Assembly (NCBI RefSeq): GCF_907165215.1 | Contig: NZ_CAJRAY010000106.1 | Coordinates: forward strand, 1 to 52,396 | Direction: 5' to 3' | Length of the DNA stretch: 52,396 nt | Source of the DNA: Thermobacillus xylanilyticus | GTDB taxonomy: Bacteria; Bacillota; Bacilli; Paenibacillales; Paenibacillaceae | Part shown: piece after piece, positions 25,815-35,460 of the stretch | Position numbering within the stretch: the stretch's first letter is position 1 | Layout: each line of letters starts with the position of its first letter | The notes under the pieces: model-generated | Told to the model about the DNA's origin: nothing | The model's database searches: none | The model's input: the letters and a program-made list of their open reading frames with translations, nothing else | Made by a program: the position numbers and the translations under genes

Positions 25815-27359
25815 TCAGATCAGGCTCATCCGGTCGCGCCGACGCGGCGACTTGCGCCGTTCGATCAACCGGTTCAGCGCGTCGATGTACGCGCGGGCGC
25901 TCGCCTCGAGAATGTCGGTGCTTAAGCCCCGTCCCTGCGCCGAAACGCCGTTCTGTCCGAGCACGACGTACACTTCGCCGAGCGCGTCCTTGCCCTGCGA
26001 CACCGACTTGATCGCATAGTCTTCCAGCTCGACCTGCTCGCCGGTCAGCGCGTCGATCGCGTTGTAGATCGCGTCGACCGAACCGTTGCCTTCGGCCTGC
26101 TGTTCCTTGACGCCTTCGCCCTGCACGTTGACCGCGATGACGGCGCTCGGCACCGAGCGGTTGTCGTAGGCGACCTGCAGCTTTTCAAGCCGGTACACTT
26201 CCGGCGTGTCGACCAGCTTCTCCTCGAGCAGCGCGCGAATGTCCTCGTCGCTTACCTGCTTCTTCTTGTCCGCGAGATCCTTGAACTTCGCGAATGCTTC
26301 GTTGAGCGCCTCGTCATCCAGCTCGTAGCCGAGATCGATCAACTTCTCGCGGAACGCGTGGCGGCCGGAATGCTTGCCGAGGACAAGCTTCGATTCGACC
26401 AGGCCGATCGTCTCCGGCGAGATGATCTCGTAGGTCGACTTCTCCTTGAGCATGCCGTCCTGGTGGATGCCCGATTCGTGCGCGAACGCGTTCGCGCCGA
26501 CGATCGCCTTGTTGCCCGGCACGGGCATCCCCGTCAGCTTGCTGACGAGCCGGCTCGTGCGCGCAATCTCCTTCAGGTTCAGCGTCGTCTTCGCCTGGTA
26601 ATAGTTGAACCGGGTCTCCAGCGCCAGCGCAACTTCCTCGATCGCGGTGTTGCCCGCCCGTTCGCCGATGCCGTTGATCGTGCCTTCGATCTGCTCGGCG
26701 CCGTTCTCGATGGCGGCAAGGGCGTTGGCCGTCGCCATGCCGAGGTCGTCGTGGCAGTGGGCGCTCAGCTGGATCTTCTCGATGCCCGGCACTTTCTCCC
26801 GCAGCGTTTTGAAAATGTTGCCGAACTCAACCGGCGTCATGTAGCCGACCGTATCCGGAATGTTGACGACGGTCGCGCCCGCACGGATCGCCATCTCCGT
26901 CACTTCGCAGAGGAAGTCCAGCTCGGTGCGGCCGGCGTCTTCCGGCGAAAACTCGATCTTGCTGAAAAATTGCTTCGCGTACCGGATCGCCGCTTCCGCC
27001 GTCTCCAGCACCTGCTCCTTCGACATCCGCAGCTTGTGCTGACGGTGGATCGGCGAAGTCGCAAGGAACAGGTGGATGCACGGATCCTCGGCGCCTTTGA
27101 GCGCTTCGCGGACGGCGTCGATATCCTGCGTGCGCGAACGGGAAAGGCCGATGATCGTCGCGTTCTTGACCGCCCGCGCAACCGCATTCACGGCGGCCAG
27201 GTCGCCGGGAGAAGCGGCCGGGAAACCGGCTTCAATCCGGTCGACGCCCAGCTTCTCGAGCTGCAGTGCGATCTCGACCTTCTCCTGCGTATTCAGATTG
27301 ACGCCCGGCGACTGCTCGCCGTCGCGGAGCGTCGTATCAAAAATGTAAATTTTCCGCAT
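25815..27359 (-). CDS. leuA: 2-isopropylmalate synthase
   Basis: 514 residues. It condenses acetyl-CoA and 2-oxoisovalerate, the first committed step to leucine. The TIM barrel begins [18 protein letters not shown] with the DRE metal motif, and has [19 protein letters not shown] with the His pair and [16 protein letters not shown]. The C-terminal LeuA regulatory domain (about 390-514) binds leucine for feedback inhibition. ATG 27359 has GGAGG upstream. It follows ilvC by 146 bp that contain a long stem-loop. Confidence 0.97.
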   Translation of the reverse strand: MRKIYIFDTTLRDGEQSPGVNLNTQEKVEIALQLEKLGVDRIEAGFPAASPGDLAAVNAVARAVKNATIIGLSRSRTQDIDAVREALKGAEDPCIHLFLATSPIHRQHKLRMSKEQVLETAEAAIRYAKQFFSKIEFSPEDAGRTELDFLCEVTEMAIRAGATVVNIPDTVGYMTPVEFGNIFKTLREKVPGIEKIQLSAHCHDDLGMATANALAAIENGAEQIEGTINGIGERAGNTAIEEVALALETRFNYYQAKTTLNLKEIARTSRLVSKLTGMPVPGNKAIVGANAFAHESGIHQDGMLKEKSTYEIISPETIGLVESKLVLGKHSGRHAFREKLIDLGYELDDEALNEAFAKFKDLADKKKQVSDEDIRALLEEKLVDTPEVYRLEKLQVAYDNRSVPSAVIAVNVQGEGVKEQQAEGNGSVDAIYNAIDALTGEQVELEDYAIKSVSQGKDALGEVYVVLGQNGVSAQGRGLSTDILEASARAYIDALNRLIERRKSPRRRDRMSLI

Positions 27360-27435
27360 ATTGCACCTCCATGACGCCCGCCATCGTCAGATCACCGCTC
27401 CATGTCTGCCGCGGGGCCGAACGCTTCCGGACAGC

Positions 27436-27478
27436 ACGGCGCGCCTTGCCCTCGCGAGAAGCGCGGACAAGGCGCCGT
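27436..27478 (-). other. Long stem-loop between ilvC and leuA
   Basis: Arms at 27436-27450 and 27466-27478 pair over about 13 bp (ACGGCGC..TTG type). No T-run follows on the minus strand, so this is not a normal terminator. It may be an RNA processing or stability element within the operon transcript. Confidence 0.5.
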
Positions 27479-27505
27479 CCGTCCTTTCCTTCAACTTGAC
27501 CGGTC

Positions 27506-28516
<1,011 letters not shown>

Positions 28517-28611
28517 TCAAAATATGCACATTTTCCATCTTACCTCATATTGCCGCCGGTTGCATCCCCCAATCGGCAATGCCGGCCGGTTTTTTCGCGG
28601 GAACGGCGGAA

Positions 28612-29097
28612 TTACTTCATGCTGCCCCGGGTCATCGCGGTCACGCCCGTCCGGCTCAGCTCGCGGATGCCGTACGGCTTGAGCAGCTCGATGATCGCGT
28701 CGATCTTCTCCGTATCGCCGACCGCCTGGACGATCATCGTCGAAGCGCCGATGTCGACGACGGACGCCCGGAACGTCTCGACAACGCCGAGAATTTCCGG
28801 CCGGGCCGCCGGTTCCGCATGCACCTTGATGAGCGCAAGCTCCCGGGCAACCATCGGATTGGCACTGAGATCCACAACCTTGATGACATCGATCAGCTTG
28901 TACAATTGCTTGCCGACCTGTTCGATCGTCTTTTCGTCACCGGTCGTCACGATGACCATCCGGGACAGGCCCGGCTCCTCGCTGGTGCCGACCGTAATGG
29001 ATTCGATATTGAAGCCGCGCCGGCCGAACAGGCCGGCGACGCGCTGCAGCACACCGGGTTGGTTGTTGACGAGAATCGAGATCGTATGCCGTTTCAT
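28612..29097 (-). CDS. ilvN: Acetolactate synthase small subunit
   Basis: 161 residues (also called ilvH). Regulatory subunit of acetolactate synthase, giving valine feedback control. The N-terminal ACT domain reads HTISILVNNQPGVLQRVAGL with FGRRGFNIESITVG; the C-terminal ALS_ss_C domain follows from about residue 80. ATG 29097 has GGGGGA 8 bp upstream and lies at the ilvB stop, so translation is coupled. An ATG at 29106 is also in frame but lies inside ilvB and has no better site. Confidence 0.95.
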   Translation of the reverse strand: MKRHTISILVNNQPGVLQRVAGLFGRRGFNIESITVGTSEEPGLSRMVIVTTGDEKTIEQVGKQLYKLIDVIKVVDLSANPMVARELALIKVHAEPAARPEILGVVETFRASVVDIGASTMIVQAVGDTEKIDAIIELLKPYGIRELSRTGVTAMTRGSMK

Positions 29098-29098
29098 C

Positions 29099-30838
29099 TC
29101 ACGCATCCCCCAGAATCATGTCATCGATCGTATTGCCCTGGGTGACCATCGGATAGACGTTCTCATGCTTGCTGACGACGAACTCGACGACCGCCGGGCC
29201 GTCATGCGCCAGCGCCTTCTCCCACGCGGCCCGTGCTTCCTCCTTGTTCGTCGCGCGGAATCCGCGGACACCGTAAGCTTCGGCCAGCTTGACGAAGTCC
29301 GGGCTGCCGGCGAGGTCGATGTGGCTGTAGCGGTTGTCGTAGATGATCTCCTGCCACTGACGCACCATGCCGAGCACCTGGTTGTTGATAATCGCGACTT
29401 TGACCGGAATGTTGTTGATCGCGCAGACCGCCAGCTCTTGGGCGCACATCTGCATGCCGCCGTCGCCGTTGATCGAGACGACCGTCCGGTCCGGGAACGC
29501 CATCTGGGCGCCGATCGCCGACGGGAAGCCGAAGCCCATCGTGCCGAGACCGCCCGACGTGATCCACGAGCGCGGCTTGCTGAACTTGTAGAATTGGGCG
29601 GCCCACATCTGATGCTGGCCGACGTCCGTCGTCACGATCGCTTCGCCCTTCGTCGTCTCGTAGATCATCTCGATGACCCATTGCGGCTTCAGCTCGGTGT
29701 CCGAATCTTCGTAGCGGAGCGGCACTTCCCGCTTCCAGGCCGCGATTTGGGCGCGCCATTCGTCCGCATCGGTCCGCTTCGCCTCGCGGTTCAGAATCTC
29801 GAGCACCGTCTTGACGTCGCCGACGATCGGGATGTCGGTCGGGACGTTCTTGCCGATCTCCGCCGGGTCGATGTCGATGTGGGCGACCTTCGCGTTCGGC
29901 GCGAAGCCTTGCAGCTTCATCGTCACCCGGTCGTCGAAGCGGGCGCCGATGTTGATCAGCAGGTCGGAGCCCTGGATCGCCTTGTTCGCCGTGTAGGTGC
30001 CGTGCATGCCCGGCATGCCCATCCACAGCTCGTGTCCGCTCGGGAAGCCGCCGAGTCCGAGCAGCGTCGTCGTGATCGGAATCTGCGTCGTCTCGATGAA
30101 CTTGAGCAGCTCCTCGTGGGCGCCCGAGTAGACGACGCCGCCGCCGGCGAGCACGACCGGACGCTTCGCTTCGGCGATCGCCTTCAGCAGCTTGTCGACC
30201 TGCAGCTTGTTCGGCATGACCGTCGGGTTGTAGCCGCGCAGGTTCACTTCGGTGGCCGGCTTGAACAGCGCCTTCTCCGCCGAAACATCCTTCGGGATGT
30301 CGATCAGGACCGGGCCGCGGCGGCCGGTGCTCGCGATGTGGAACGCCTCATGGATGATGCGCGGGATGTCCTCGGCCTTGCGCACGAGATAGCTGTGCTT
30401 CGTGATCGGCATCGTAATGCCGATGATGTCGGCTTCCTGGAACGCGTCCGTGCCGATGGCGCTCTGCACGACGTTGCCGGTGATGACGACCAGCGGCACC
30501 GAGTCCATGTAAGCCGTCGCGATGCCCGTGACAAGGTTCGTCGCCCCCGGACCGCTCGTCGCGATGCAGACGCCGACCTTGCCCGTGGCCCGGGCGTAGC
30601 CGTCAGCCGCGTGGATCGCTCCCTGCTCGTGGCGCGTCAGCACGTGGTGGAAATCCGTGAAGCCGTACATCGCGTCGTAGATGTACAGAACGGCGCCCCC
30701 CGGATAGCCGAATACGCATTCCACGCCTTCCAGCAGCAAGCTGCGAAGAAGCATTTCCGAACCGGTGATGACCTCCGGTTTGGACCATTTCTCGATCAAT
30801 TCACTCTTGGATCGCAGAGCGGCAGGTTGCGTGTTCAT
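29099..30838 (-). CDS. ilvB: Acetolactate synthase large subunit
   Basis: 579 residues. Thiamine-diphosphate enzyme that makes acetolactate or acetohydroxybutyrate, the first common step of branched-chain synthesis. The N-terminal PYR domain has [17 protein letters not shown] and [19 protein letters not shown] with the catalytic Glu; the central domain has the FAD-site region [11 protein letters not shown]; the C-terminal PP domain has ThDP motif [18 protein letters not shown] 30838 has GGGAGG upstream, chosen over the longer frame. First gene of ilvB-ilvN-ilvC-leuA-leuB, behind a T-box leader. Confidence 0.97.
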   Translation of the reverse strand: MNTQPAALRSKSELIEKWSKPEVITGSEMLLRSLLLEGVECVFGYPGGAVLYIYDAMYGFTDFHHVLTRHEQGAIHAADGYARATGKVGVCIATSGPGATNLVTGIATAYMDSVPLVVITGNVVQSAIGTDAFQEADIIGITMPITKHSYLVRKAEDIPRIIHEAFHIASTGRRGPVLIDIPKDVSAEKALFKPATEVNLRGYNPTVMPNKLQVDKLLKAIAEAKRPVVLAGGGVVYSGAHEELLKFIETTQIPITTTLLGLGGFPSGHELWMGMPGMHGTYTANKAIQGSDLLINIGARFDDRVTMKLQGFAPNAKVAHIDIDPAEIGKNVPTDIPIVGDVKTVLEILNREAKRTDADEWRAQIAAWKREVPLRYEDSDTELKPQWVIEMIYETTKGEAIVTTDVGQHQMWAAQFYKFSKPRSWITSGGLGTMGFGFPSAIGAQMAFPDRTVVSINGDGGMQMCAQELAVCAINNIPVKVAIINNQVLGMVRQWQEIIYDNRYSHIDLAGSPDFVKLAEAYGVRGFRATNKEEARAAWEKALAHDGPAVVEFVVSKHENVYPMVTQGNTIDDMILGDA

Positions 30839-30984
30839 GTTCCCATCCTCCCTTGCGTATTGCATGGTTCAAGCCTTGCCGTGGGCCGGCAATCCAATGC
30901 TTGTCGGGCGGCTTGATGCCCGTGTCGGCAACAAGCTTCTATCGGCATACAATCAAACTTGCATCGGCATGCAAGCTCCAGCCA

Positions 30985-31325
30985 GCAAAAAAGCCTTCCG
31001 CCGCCGAACGCGCTGCTGCGCATTCCGGGACGAAAGGCTTGACACTTCCGTGGTACCACCCTGATTCACCCTATGCCTCGCGGCATAAGGCCTCGGCAGG
31101 TGCAAATCCGGCTATGGACGCCGAATCCGACCTTGGGCAGGGTAACGCTTGCCATGCGATTCCCTCTACTGGACGCCGGATCCGTATGCATCGTCGTTCA
31201 AGGGAACAGCTCCGAGGCGACATTCGCGGTACAGGGATTTCGGCGGCGGTTGCAGCATATTCCGTCCGCTCTCTGGGCGAAAGAGCCCTGACGCTTTCTC
31301 CTCATCATAGCCGATGTCAATATTA
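30985..31325 (-). ncRNA. T-box leader of the ilv-leu operon, probable Val (GUC) specifier
   Basis: Transcribed from the promoter at 31338-31366. Stem I elements include CCAGAGAGC and a specifier region GAAUGUCGCCUCGGAGC, in which GUC (31221-31219) occupies the specifier position by analogy with other T-boxes (GAA-N-codon before the CUCGGAG segment). The T-box sequence AGGGTGGTACCACGG is at 31062-31048; UGGU would pair with the ACCA end of tRNA. A terminator follows: AGCCTTTCG (31039-31031) against CGGAAGGCT with T6 to 30987. Uncharged tRNA-Val would favour read-through into ilvB. The T-box is certain; the specifier is inferred. Confidence 0.93.
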
Positions 31326-31337
31326 GACTTAACGTAT

Positions 31338-31366
31338 ATTATAGACCCGGGCGGGACGATCGTCAA
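31338..31366 (-). promoter_or_regulatory. Sigma-A promoter of the ilv-leu operon
   Basis: Minus-strand TTGACG (31366-31361), 17-bp gap, TATAAT (31343-31338). Near-consensus and directly upstream of the T-box leader. Confidence 0.92.
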
Positions 31367-31536
31367 TACGAATATGATGCGCATATCATGGCGGCTTATC
31401 CGGGGCGATCCACACGCCGCGGTCTTGCGCCTGAGTCTGTCCCCGCGCCCGGTCTCCAGCCGGCCGGGCGGCATAGAATGGTATGCCGGAGCGGCGCCGC
31501 CGCCCGGCAGCAACGTTCGGGCAAGGAGCGACCGCC

Positions 31537-32019
31537 ATGGCTGCCGACTACACGATCCGTCCCTATCGACACCGGCAGGACACCGCCGCCATCCTGGAGC
31601 TGATCCGCCGCGAGCTCGCGCCGCTGTCGAACGCGCCGATCGGGCGCGAAGCGCTGACGGACCGCGCGCTCACCGCGCGCATCCGGCAAGGGCGGACGCT
31701 GGTCGCCGCCGGCCGGAGCGGCAGCGTGAAAGGATTCATCCATGTCATGGTCACAAGCCGGCCGAATGCGCCTGTCCTGCTCCAGATCGACATGCTGGCG
31801 GTGGAGCCGGACAGCCGGGGACAGGGAATCGGTACGGCGCTGCTCCGGGAAGCCGAACGGTACGGCCGGTTCCGCCGCTGCACAGCCGCATCGCTCTTCG
31901 TGGACGAGGGCAACGACCGGGCACACCTGTTCTATCTGCGCGCGGGATACCGGGCCATCCGATACTGGCCGTCGCTCCGCTGCTGGGAATTGTATAAACC
32001 GCTCATCCCCGTTATCTGA
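31537..32019 (+). CDS. GNAT-family N-acetyltransferase
   Basis: 160 residues. Acyl-CoA binding motif A appears as LAVEPDSRGQGIGTALLREA, preceded by the strand LLQIDML; motif B is FVDEGNDRAHLFYLRAGYRA, where the AHLFYLRAGY helix is typical. It transfers an acetyl group from acetyl-CoA to an unknown amine. ATG 31537 has AAGGAG 8 bp upstream; the longer frame starts in poor context. Single gene reading away from the T-box promoter and followed by hairpin array B. Confidence 0.87.
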   Translation: MAADYTIRPYRHRQDTAAILELIRRELAPLSNAPIGREALTDRALTARIRQGRTLVAAGRSGSVKGFIHVMVTSRPNAPVLLQIDMLAVEPDSRGQGIGTALLREAERYGRFRRCTAASLFVDEGNDRAHLFYLRAGYRAIRYWPSLRCWELYKPLIPVI

Positions 32020-32044
32020 ACAGCAGCATGTGATCGACACATCG

Positions 32045-32270
32045 CGCGACGCACCAGATGGAATCCCCCGATGCCGGAATGCCGGCATCGGGTGCATTTG
32101 TGCACCAGATTGGCCCGCTGCTTGGCAAAATGGCTCCATTTGGTGCAAATGTGCACCAGATTGGTCCTCTGATCGGCAAATAGGGGTCCATCTGGTGTAT
32201 TTTTGCACCAAATCCGCCGAAATTGCGCGCCGTCCATTGAATAAGGGGCAAAAATGCACCAGAGGGTTGA
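32045..32270. repeat. Array of hairpin units with 51-52-bp period (family B)
   Basis: The word GCACCA recurs at 32051, 32102, 32153, 32205 and 32256 (steps 51, 51, 52, 51). Complete hairpins are GGTGCA-TTTG-TGCACC (32091), TGGTGCA-AATG-TGCACCA (32141) and TGGTGTA-TTTT-TGCACCA (32193), the last with a G-U wobble. The fourth near 32245 is degenerate (GGGGCA against TGCACC). Spacers share words such as TCGGCAAA or TTGGCAAAATGG and ATTGG. This sequence is unrelated to family A but has almost the same period. It fills the gap between the acetyltransferase and the rplT terminator; no gene is called here. Confidence 0.88.
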
Positions 32271-32287
32271 CCAGTTCAAGAAACGAT

Positions 32288-32332
32288 GCAAAAGGGCTTC
32301 CGGCCAAGCGCCATGCTTGAACGGAAGCCCTT
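32288..32332 (-). terminator. Probable terminator of infC-rpmI-rplT
   Basis: Minus-strand stem AAGGGCTTCCG / CGGAAGCCCTT (32292-32302 with 32322-32332), 9 bp after the rplT stop. Only four T follow, so it is weaker than others here. Confidence 0.72.
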
Positions 32333-32340
32333 ATCGGCTG

Positions 32341-32700
32341 TTAAGCGTTGATCTTCTCTTTGGCAATGCCGGCCAGCGCGTTGAACGCGTTCGAATCGTT
32401 CACCGCGAGGTCCGCGAGCATCTTGCGGTTCACTTCCACGCCGGCCAGTTTCAGACCGTGCATGAACTTGCTGTAGCTCAGGCCGTTCTGACGAGCGGCC
32501 GCGTTGATCCGCGTGATCCACAGCTTGCGGAAATCGCGCTTCCGCTGACGGCGGTCGCGGTACGCGTACAGCAGCGATTTCATCACTTGTTCCTTGGCGG
32601 TCTTGAACAAGCGGTGTTTGGAACCGTAGTAACCTTTCGCGAGCTTCAGGATCCGCTTGCGGCGGCGCGTGCGGACGAAGCCGCCTTTCACTCTTGCCAT
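32341..32700 (-). CDS. rplT: 50S ribosomal protein L20
   Basis: 119 residues, the standard length. Begins [20 protein letters not shown] and has [19 protein letters not shown], both diagnostic. It binds 23S rRNA early in large-subunit assembly; in Firmicutes L20 also binds the operon leader to repress it. Last gene of infC-rpmI-rplT. Confidence 0.99.
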   Translation of the reverse strand: MARVKGGFVRTRRRKRILKLAKGYYGSKHRLFKTAKEQVMKSLLYAYRDRRQRKRDFRKLWITRINAAARQNGLSYSKFMHGLKLAGVEVNRKMLADLAVNDSNAFNALAGIAKEKINA

Positions 32701-32747
32701 ATGGATAACCTCCCGTTGATTCTGTCAGATGTCCGGCTCGATGCTGA

Positions 32748-32948
32748 TTATCGCAGTTGGGCGAGTCCCTGCTTCAGACGGGCGACGTCGCCTTTCGACG
32801 TGAGCGGCTGGTTCGACAGCACGCGCTTCTGGCGGCCGGATTTGCCGTAGAGCAGATGGTTCTTGTAGGCTTTGTACCGTTTCACCTTGCCGGTGCCGGT
32901 AATCTTGAAGCGGTCTTTCAGACTGCTGTGCGTTTTCATCTTCGGCAT
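32748..32948 (-). CDS. rpmI: 50S ribosomal protein L35
   Basis: 66 residues, beginning MPKMKTHSSLKDRFKITGTG, the canonical L35 start. ATG 32948 is chosen on this basis, with GGAGG 10 bp upstream; an ATG two codons earlier (32954) is closer to the ribosome site but adds an unusual MV. It lies 47 bp upstream of rplT and 65 bp downstream of infC. Confidence 0.98.
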   Translation of the reverse strand: MPKMKTHSSLKDRFKITGTGKVKRYKAYKNHLLYGKSGRQKRVLSNQPLTSKGDVARLKQGLAQLR

Positions 32949-33013
32949 AACCATTAATCCTCCATCGCTTGTGGTTTCGGCGGAACGCCGGGACGGGTCC
33001 GCCGGATGACGCG

Positions 33014-33538
33014 TCAGTCCTTGTCCTTGTTCTTCGGCGCCAGAATCATGACCATGCTGCGGCCTTCCAGCTTCGGCACGCGCTCGACGACGCAGAGGTC
33101 CGCCACTTCGCTGCGCAGCCGGTCAAGAATGCGCTGGCCGATCTCCGCGTGGGTGATCTCACGGCCGCGGAAACGGACCGACGCCTTCACCTTGTTGCCT
33201 TCGCCCAGGAACTTGACGACGTTCCGGTATTTCACCTGATAGTCGTGCTCCTCGATGTTGGCGCGGAACCAGACTTCCTTGACGTCGACAATCTTCTGGT
33301 TCTTGCGCGCTTCTTTCTCTTTCTTCTGCTGTTCGTAACGGAACTTGCCGTAATCCATGATCCGGCAGACCGGCGGCTTCGCCATCGGCGCGACGTTCAC
33401 GAGATCCATGTCCATGTCGATCGCCATTTGCAAAGCTTCGCGGAACGGCTTGATTCCGATCTGCTCGCCGTCCGGACCGACCAGGCGAACTTCCCTCGCC
33501 CGGATCTCCTCGTTGATCTGATGATCTCGGCTAATAAT
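33014..33538 (-). CDS. infC: Translation initiation factor IF-3, AUU start
   Basis: 174 residues when started at AUU 33538. The first residues are ISRDHQINEEIRAREVRLVG, matching the IF-3 N-terminus, and no ATG, GTG or TTG lies near that point. GGAGGTGG is 6 bp upstream. AUU starts in infC are known and allow IF-3 to repress its own translation by rejecting non-canonical starts. The N-domain, linker (KFRYEQQKKEKEARKNQ) and C-domain (VWFRANIEEHDYQVKYRNV) are complete. A second AUU at 33535 is also possible. Confidence 0.96.
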   Translation of the reverse strand: MISRDHQINEEIRAREVRLVGPDGEQIGIKPFREALQMAIDMDMDLVNVAPMAKPPVCRIMDYGKFRYEQQKKEKEARKNQKIVDVKEVWFRANIEEHDYQVKYRNVVKFLGEGNKVKASVRFRGREITHAEIGQRILDRLRSEVADLCVVERVPKLEGRSMVMILAPKNKDKD

Positions 33539-33835
33539 GTTCCACCTCCAGATAATCGCGTGGCGATCCCCTTGCAAGTCAAACGGCTCGCGCCGTCTTC
33601 TTCCAGGCAGGCGCATCCGTTTTGCGTCGAAAGATAAGCCGAATCCTTATCTTTCATTAAAAAAATGCGGGCCGCATGGACCCGCATTCCTTGACCAGTC
33701 TGCAATCGGCCCGCCACACCGGCATGCCCGGAGCGGTACGGAACCTTATCGGACGGCGAGAACCAGCCGGCCGCTGCCGGTCAGGTGAGAAGCGGGTGCT
33801 TCTGCTTGTGCCACTTTGAAATATGCCTGATGAAT
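33539..33835 (-). ncRNA. L20-type leader with attenuator upstream of infC
   Basis: About 300 nt of untranslated leader between the promoter (33836-33863) and infC. It contains a strong terminator hairpin ATGCGGG / CCCGCAT (33665-33687) followed by seven T, well before the infC start. The 5' part has AGCACCCGCTTCTCACCTGA, a sequence I associate with the Bacillus L20 leader. Known logic: excess L20 binds the leader and promotes the terminator. The attenuator is seen directly; L20 binding is inferred from position and family. Confidence 0.8.
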
Positions 33836-33863
33836 ATTATCACACAAGCAACCGGTTTGTCAA
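33836..33863 (-). promoter_or_regulatory. Sigma-A promoter of infC-rpmI-rplT
   Basis: Minus-strand TTGACA (33863-33858), 16-bp gap, GATAAT (33841-33836). Consensus -35; it lies between the GT2 gene stop (33917) and the leader. Confidence 0.85.
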
Positions 33864-33916
33864 CCGTGTGCAAGCATCACCCGGCTCGCGCCAAACCAAG
33901 GCGGGAAAAAGCGACT

Positions 33917-35161
33917 TCAAACCTGTTTGCTTTGCACCTCTTCCAGCCGGATGACGCGCGTATGCTTCGTATGGCTCCACTGCTTGTTGTTTTGCGTGAA
34001 AAACGCGTACAGCGTGATCGGCCACCACGACAGCAGGAACAGCGGCAGCGTCAGCAGGTGGGCGTACATGCGCCATTCCTTCACCCGCTCCAGCAGGAGC
34101 GCGACCGGGAACTGGATGGCGGAAATCGTCATCGCCACGCCGACCGTCCATGCCGGCAGCGCTTCGTATATCGAAGTAAAATGGTTCGCCGCCGGCAGCA
34201 CATTGTCGATCCACAGCGCGGCCGTCACGATGAACGCCATCAGCACGCTATACACCCTGACCGAATAGATGGCGGCGTCGAACTTGATGAAGCTCCGCTC
34301 CTTGATGCTGTCCCGCAGCAGCGGAATGAAGTAGCGCCGCGCCACGTTGAAATGCCCCTGCAACCAGCGGAGCCGCTGGCGGGCGGACGCCCGGAACGTG
34401 AGCGGCTTTTCGTCGTACACTTTCGCGTCATAGTCGAGCACCGGGTAGACGCCCCGTTTGATGCAGCGCATCGTAAACTCGAGGTCTTCGACCAGGCTGG
34501 TCGCACCCCATCCCATCTCTTTGAGCAGGCGCGTTTCGAAACACATGCCCGTGCCGCCGAGAAAATTCGCCATGCCAAGGTTCCTGCGCGATTGCTGCCA
34601 GAGCCGGTTGCAGTACCAGTACGTGATGCCGTAAGCGGCCGTCACCCAGGAGTCGTTCGGATTTTTCGTGTCCAGATAGCCCTGGATGACCCGGTGGCCT
34701 TCGCACAAATCGTCGTTCATCAGCCGCAGGAAGTCCGGATTCACGAGGTTGTCGGCATCGAACATGACGACCGCGTCGTACGATCTCGGCATTTTCCACA
34801 GTTCATTGAGCATCCATTCGATGGCATGGCCTTTGCCTCGCAATTGCGGATTGCGCCGCACGCAGGCGTGAACGCCGTCGTAGCTGCGGACGACATCCGC
34901 CGTTCCGTCGGTGCAGTTGTCGCAGATGACGAAAATGTCGTACAACTCCCGCGGATAATCCAGCTTCAGCAAGTTTTCCACCAGCGCGCCGATCACCTGC
35001 TCCTCGTTGTGGGCGGCGACGATGACGGCGAACGAGTGCTTCGGCTCATGCCGCCGGCGCGGTTTGCGCCGTTTCATCAGGCCGGACAGCGAGATGACAA
35101 ACTGAAACGCCTCGATGAATGCCACGATGATCTGCGCGGCGATCAGAAAAGCGTTAATCAT
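33917..35161 (-). CDS. Membrane glycosyltransferase, family 2
   Basis: 414 residues. One N-terminal membrane segment (about 2-28) precedes a GT-A domain: FAVIVAAHNEEQVIGALVEN, then VICDNCTDGTAD, the DxD-type metal site VVMFDADNLVNPDF, TGMCFETRLL, EDLEFTMRCIKRG with the acceptor-base region, and the processive-type motif RQRLRWLQGHF (QxxRW). Three or four membrane segments follow. This layout fits processive synthases of polysaccharides or N-acetylglucosaminyl polymers, or glycolipid transferases. Product unknown. ATG 35161 has AAGGGGG upstream with long spacing. Upstream lies a structured terminator-like element (35316-35387). Confidence 0.88.
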   Translation of the reverse strand: MINAFLIAAQIIVAFIEAFQFVISLSGLMKRRKPRRRHEPKHSFAVIVAAHNEEQVIGALVENLLKLDYPRELYDIFVICDNCTDGTADVVRSYDGVHACVRRNPQLRGKGHAIEWMLNELWKMPRSYDAVVMFDADNLVNPDFLRLMNDDLCEGHRVIQGYLDTKNPNDSWVTAAYGITYWYCNRLWQQSRRNLGMANFLGGTGMCFETRLLKEMGWGATSLVEDLEFTMRCIKRGVYPVLDYDAKVYDEKPLTFRASARQRLRWLQGHFNVARRYFIPLLRDSIKERSFIKFDAAIYSVRVYSVLMAFIVTAALWIDNVLPAANHFTSIYEALPAWTVGVAMTISAIQFPVALLLERVKEWRMYAHLLTLPLFLLSWWPITLYAFFTQNNKQWSHTKHTRVIRLEEVQSKQV

Positions 35162-35315
35162 ATGCGATTGTGCCCCCTTATTGATTTACCCTGTCTTTTC
35201 TCTGTTTGTCTTGGTCTGCGTTTGTCTTTGTCTGCAACGCACGTTTTGTCCGGATGGTAAACCGGCGGTTTGTCGTATAACCTTTCCAATCGGCGGCATT
35301 TTCATCCCTGGCGGC

Positions 35316-35387
35316 AAAAAAACGGACCGACCCGCAGCTGCCTTGCCTAAACAAATCCTTCGCAAAACGGAGGTGCTGTGGGTCCGT
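35316..35387 (-). terminator. Structured terminator-like element upstream of the GT2 gene
   Basis: On the minus strand ACGGACC (35387-35381) pairs with GGTCCGT (35328-35322), enclosing a roughly 50-nt region with an inner CAGC/GCTG pairing, followed by seven T (35322-35316). No minus-strand gene lies immediately upstream, so it cannot simply end a coding transcript. It looks like an attenuator or small RNA in the GT2 leader. No known riboswitch recognised. The rest of 35162-35460 shows no gene. Confidence 0.6.
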
Positions 35388-35460
35388 CATATGGTATGAT
35401 GCAAAATGAGAAAAATTTTTTCAAGCGGGAAAAGAGTCGCAGGAAGACCGGAGGATTCGG

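Noticed and set aside
28550..30916. 788-codon plus-strand frame
   Set aside because: Antisense to ilvB and ilvN, which are certain.
31166..31513. 115-codon minus-strand frame over the T-box region
   Set aside because: It covers the promoter and leader RNA and has no protein similarity.
35178..35390. 70-codon minus-strand frame upstream of the GT2 gene
   Set aside because: It overlaps the structured element and its T-run and has a Gln/Lys-rich tail with no start context.
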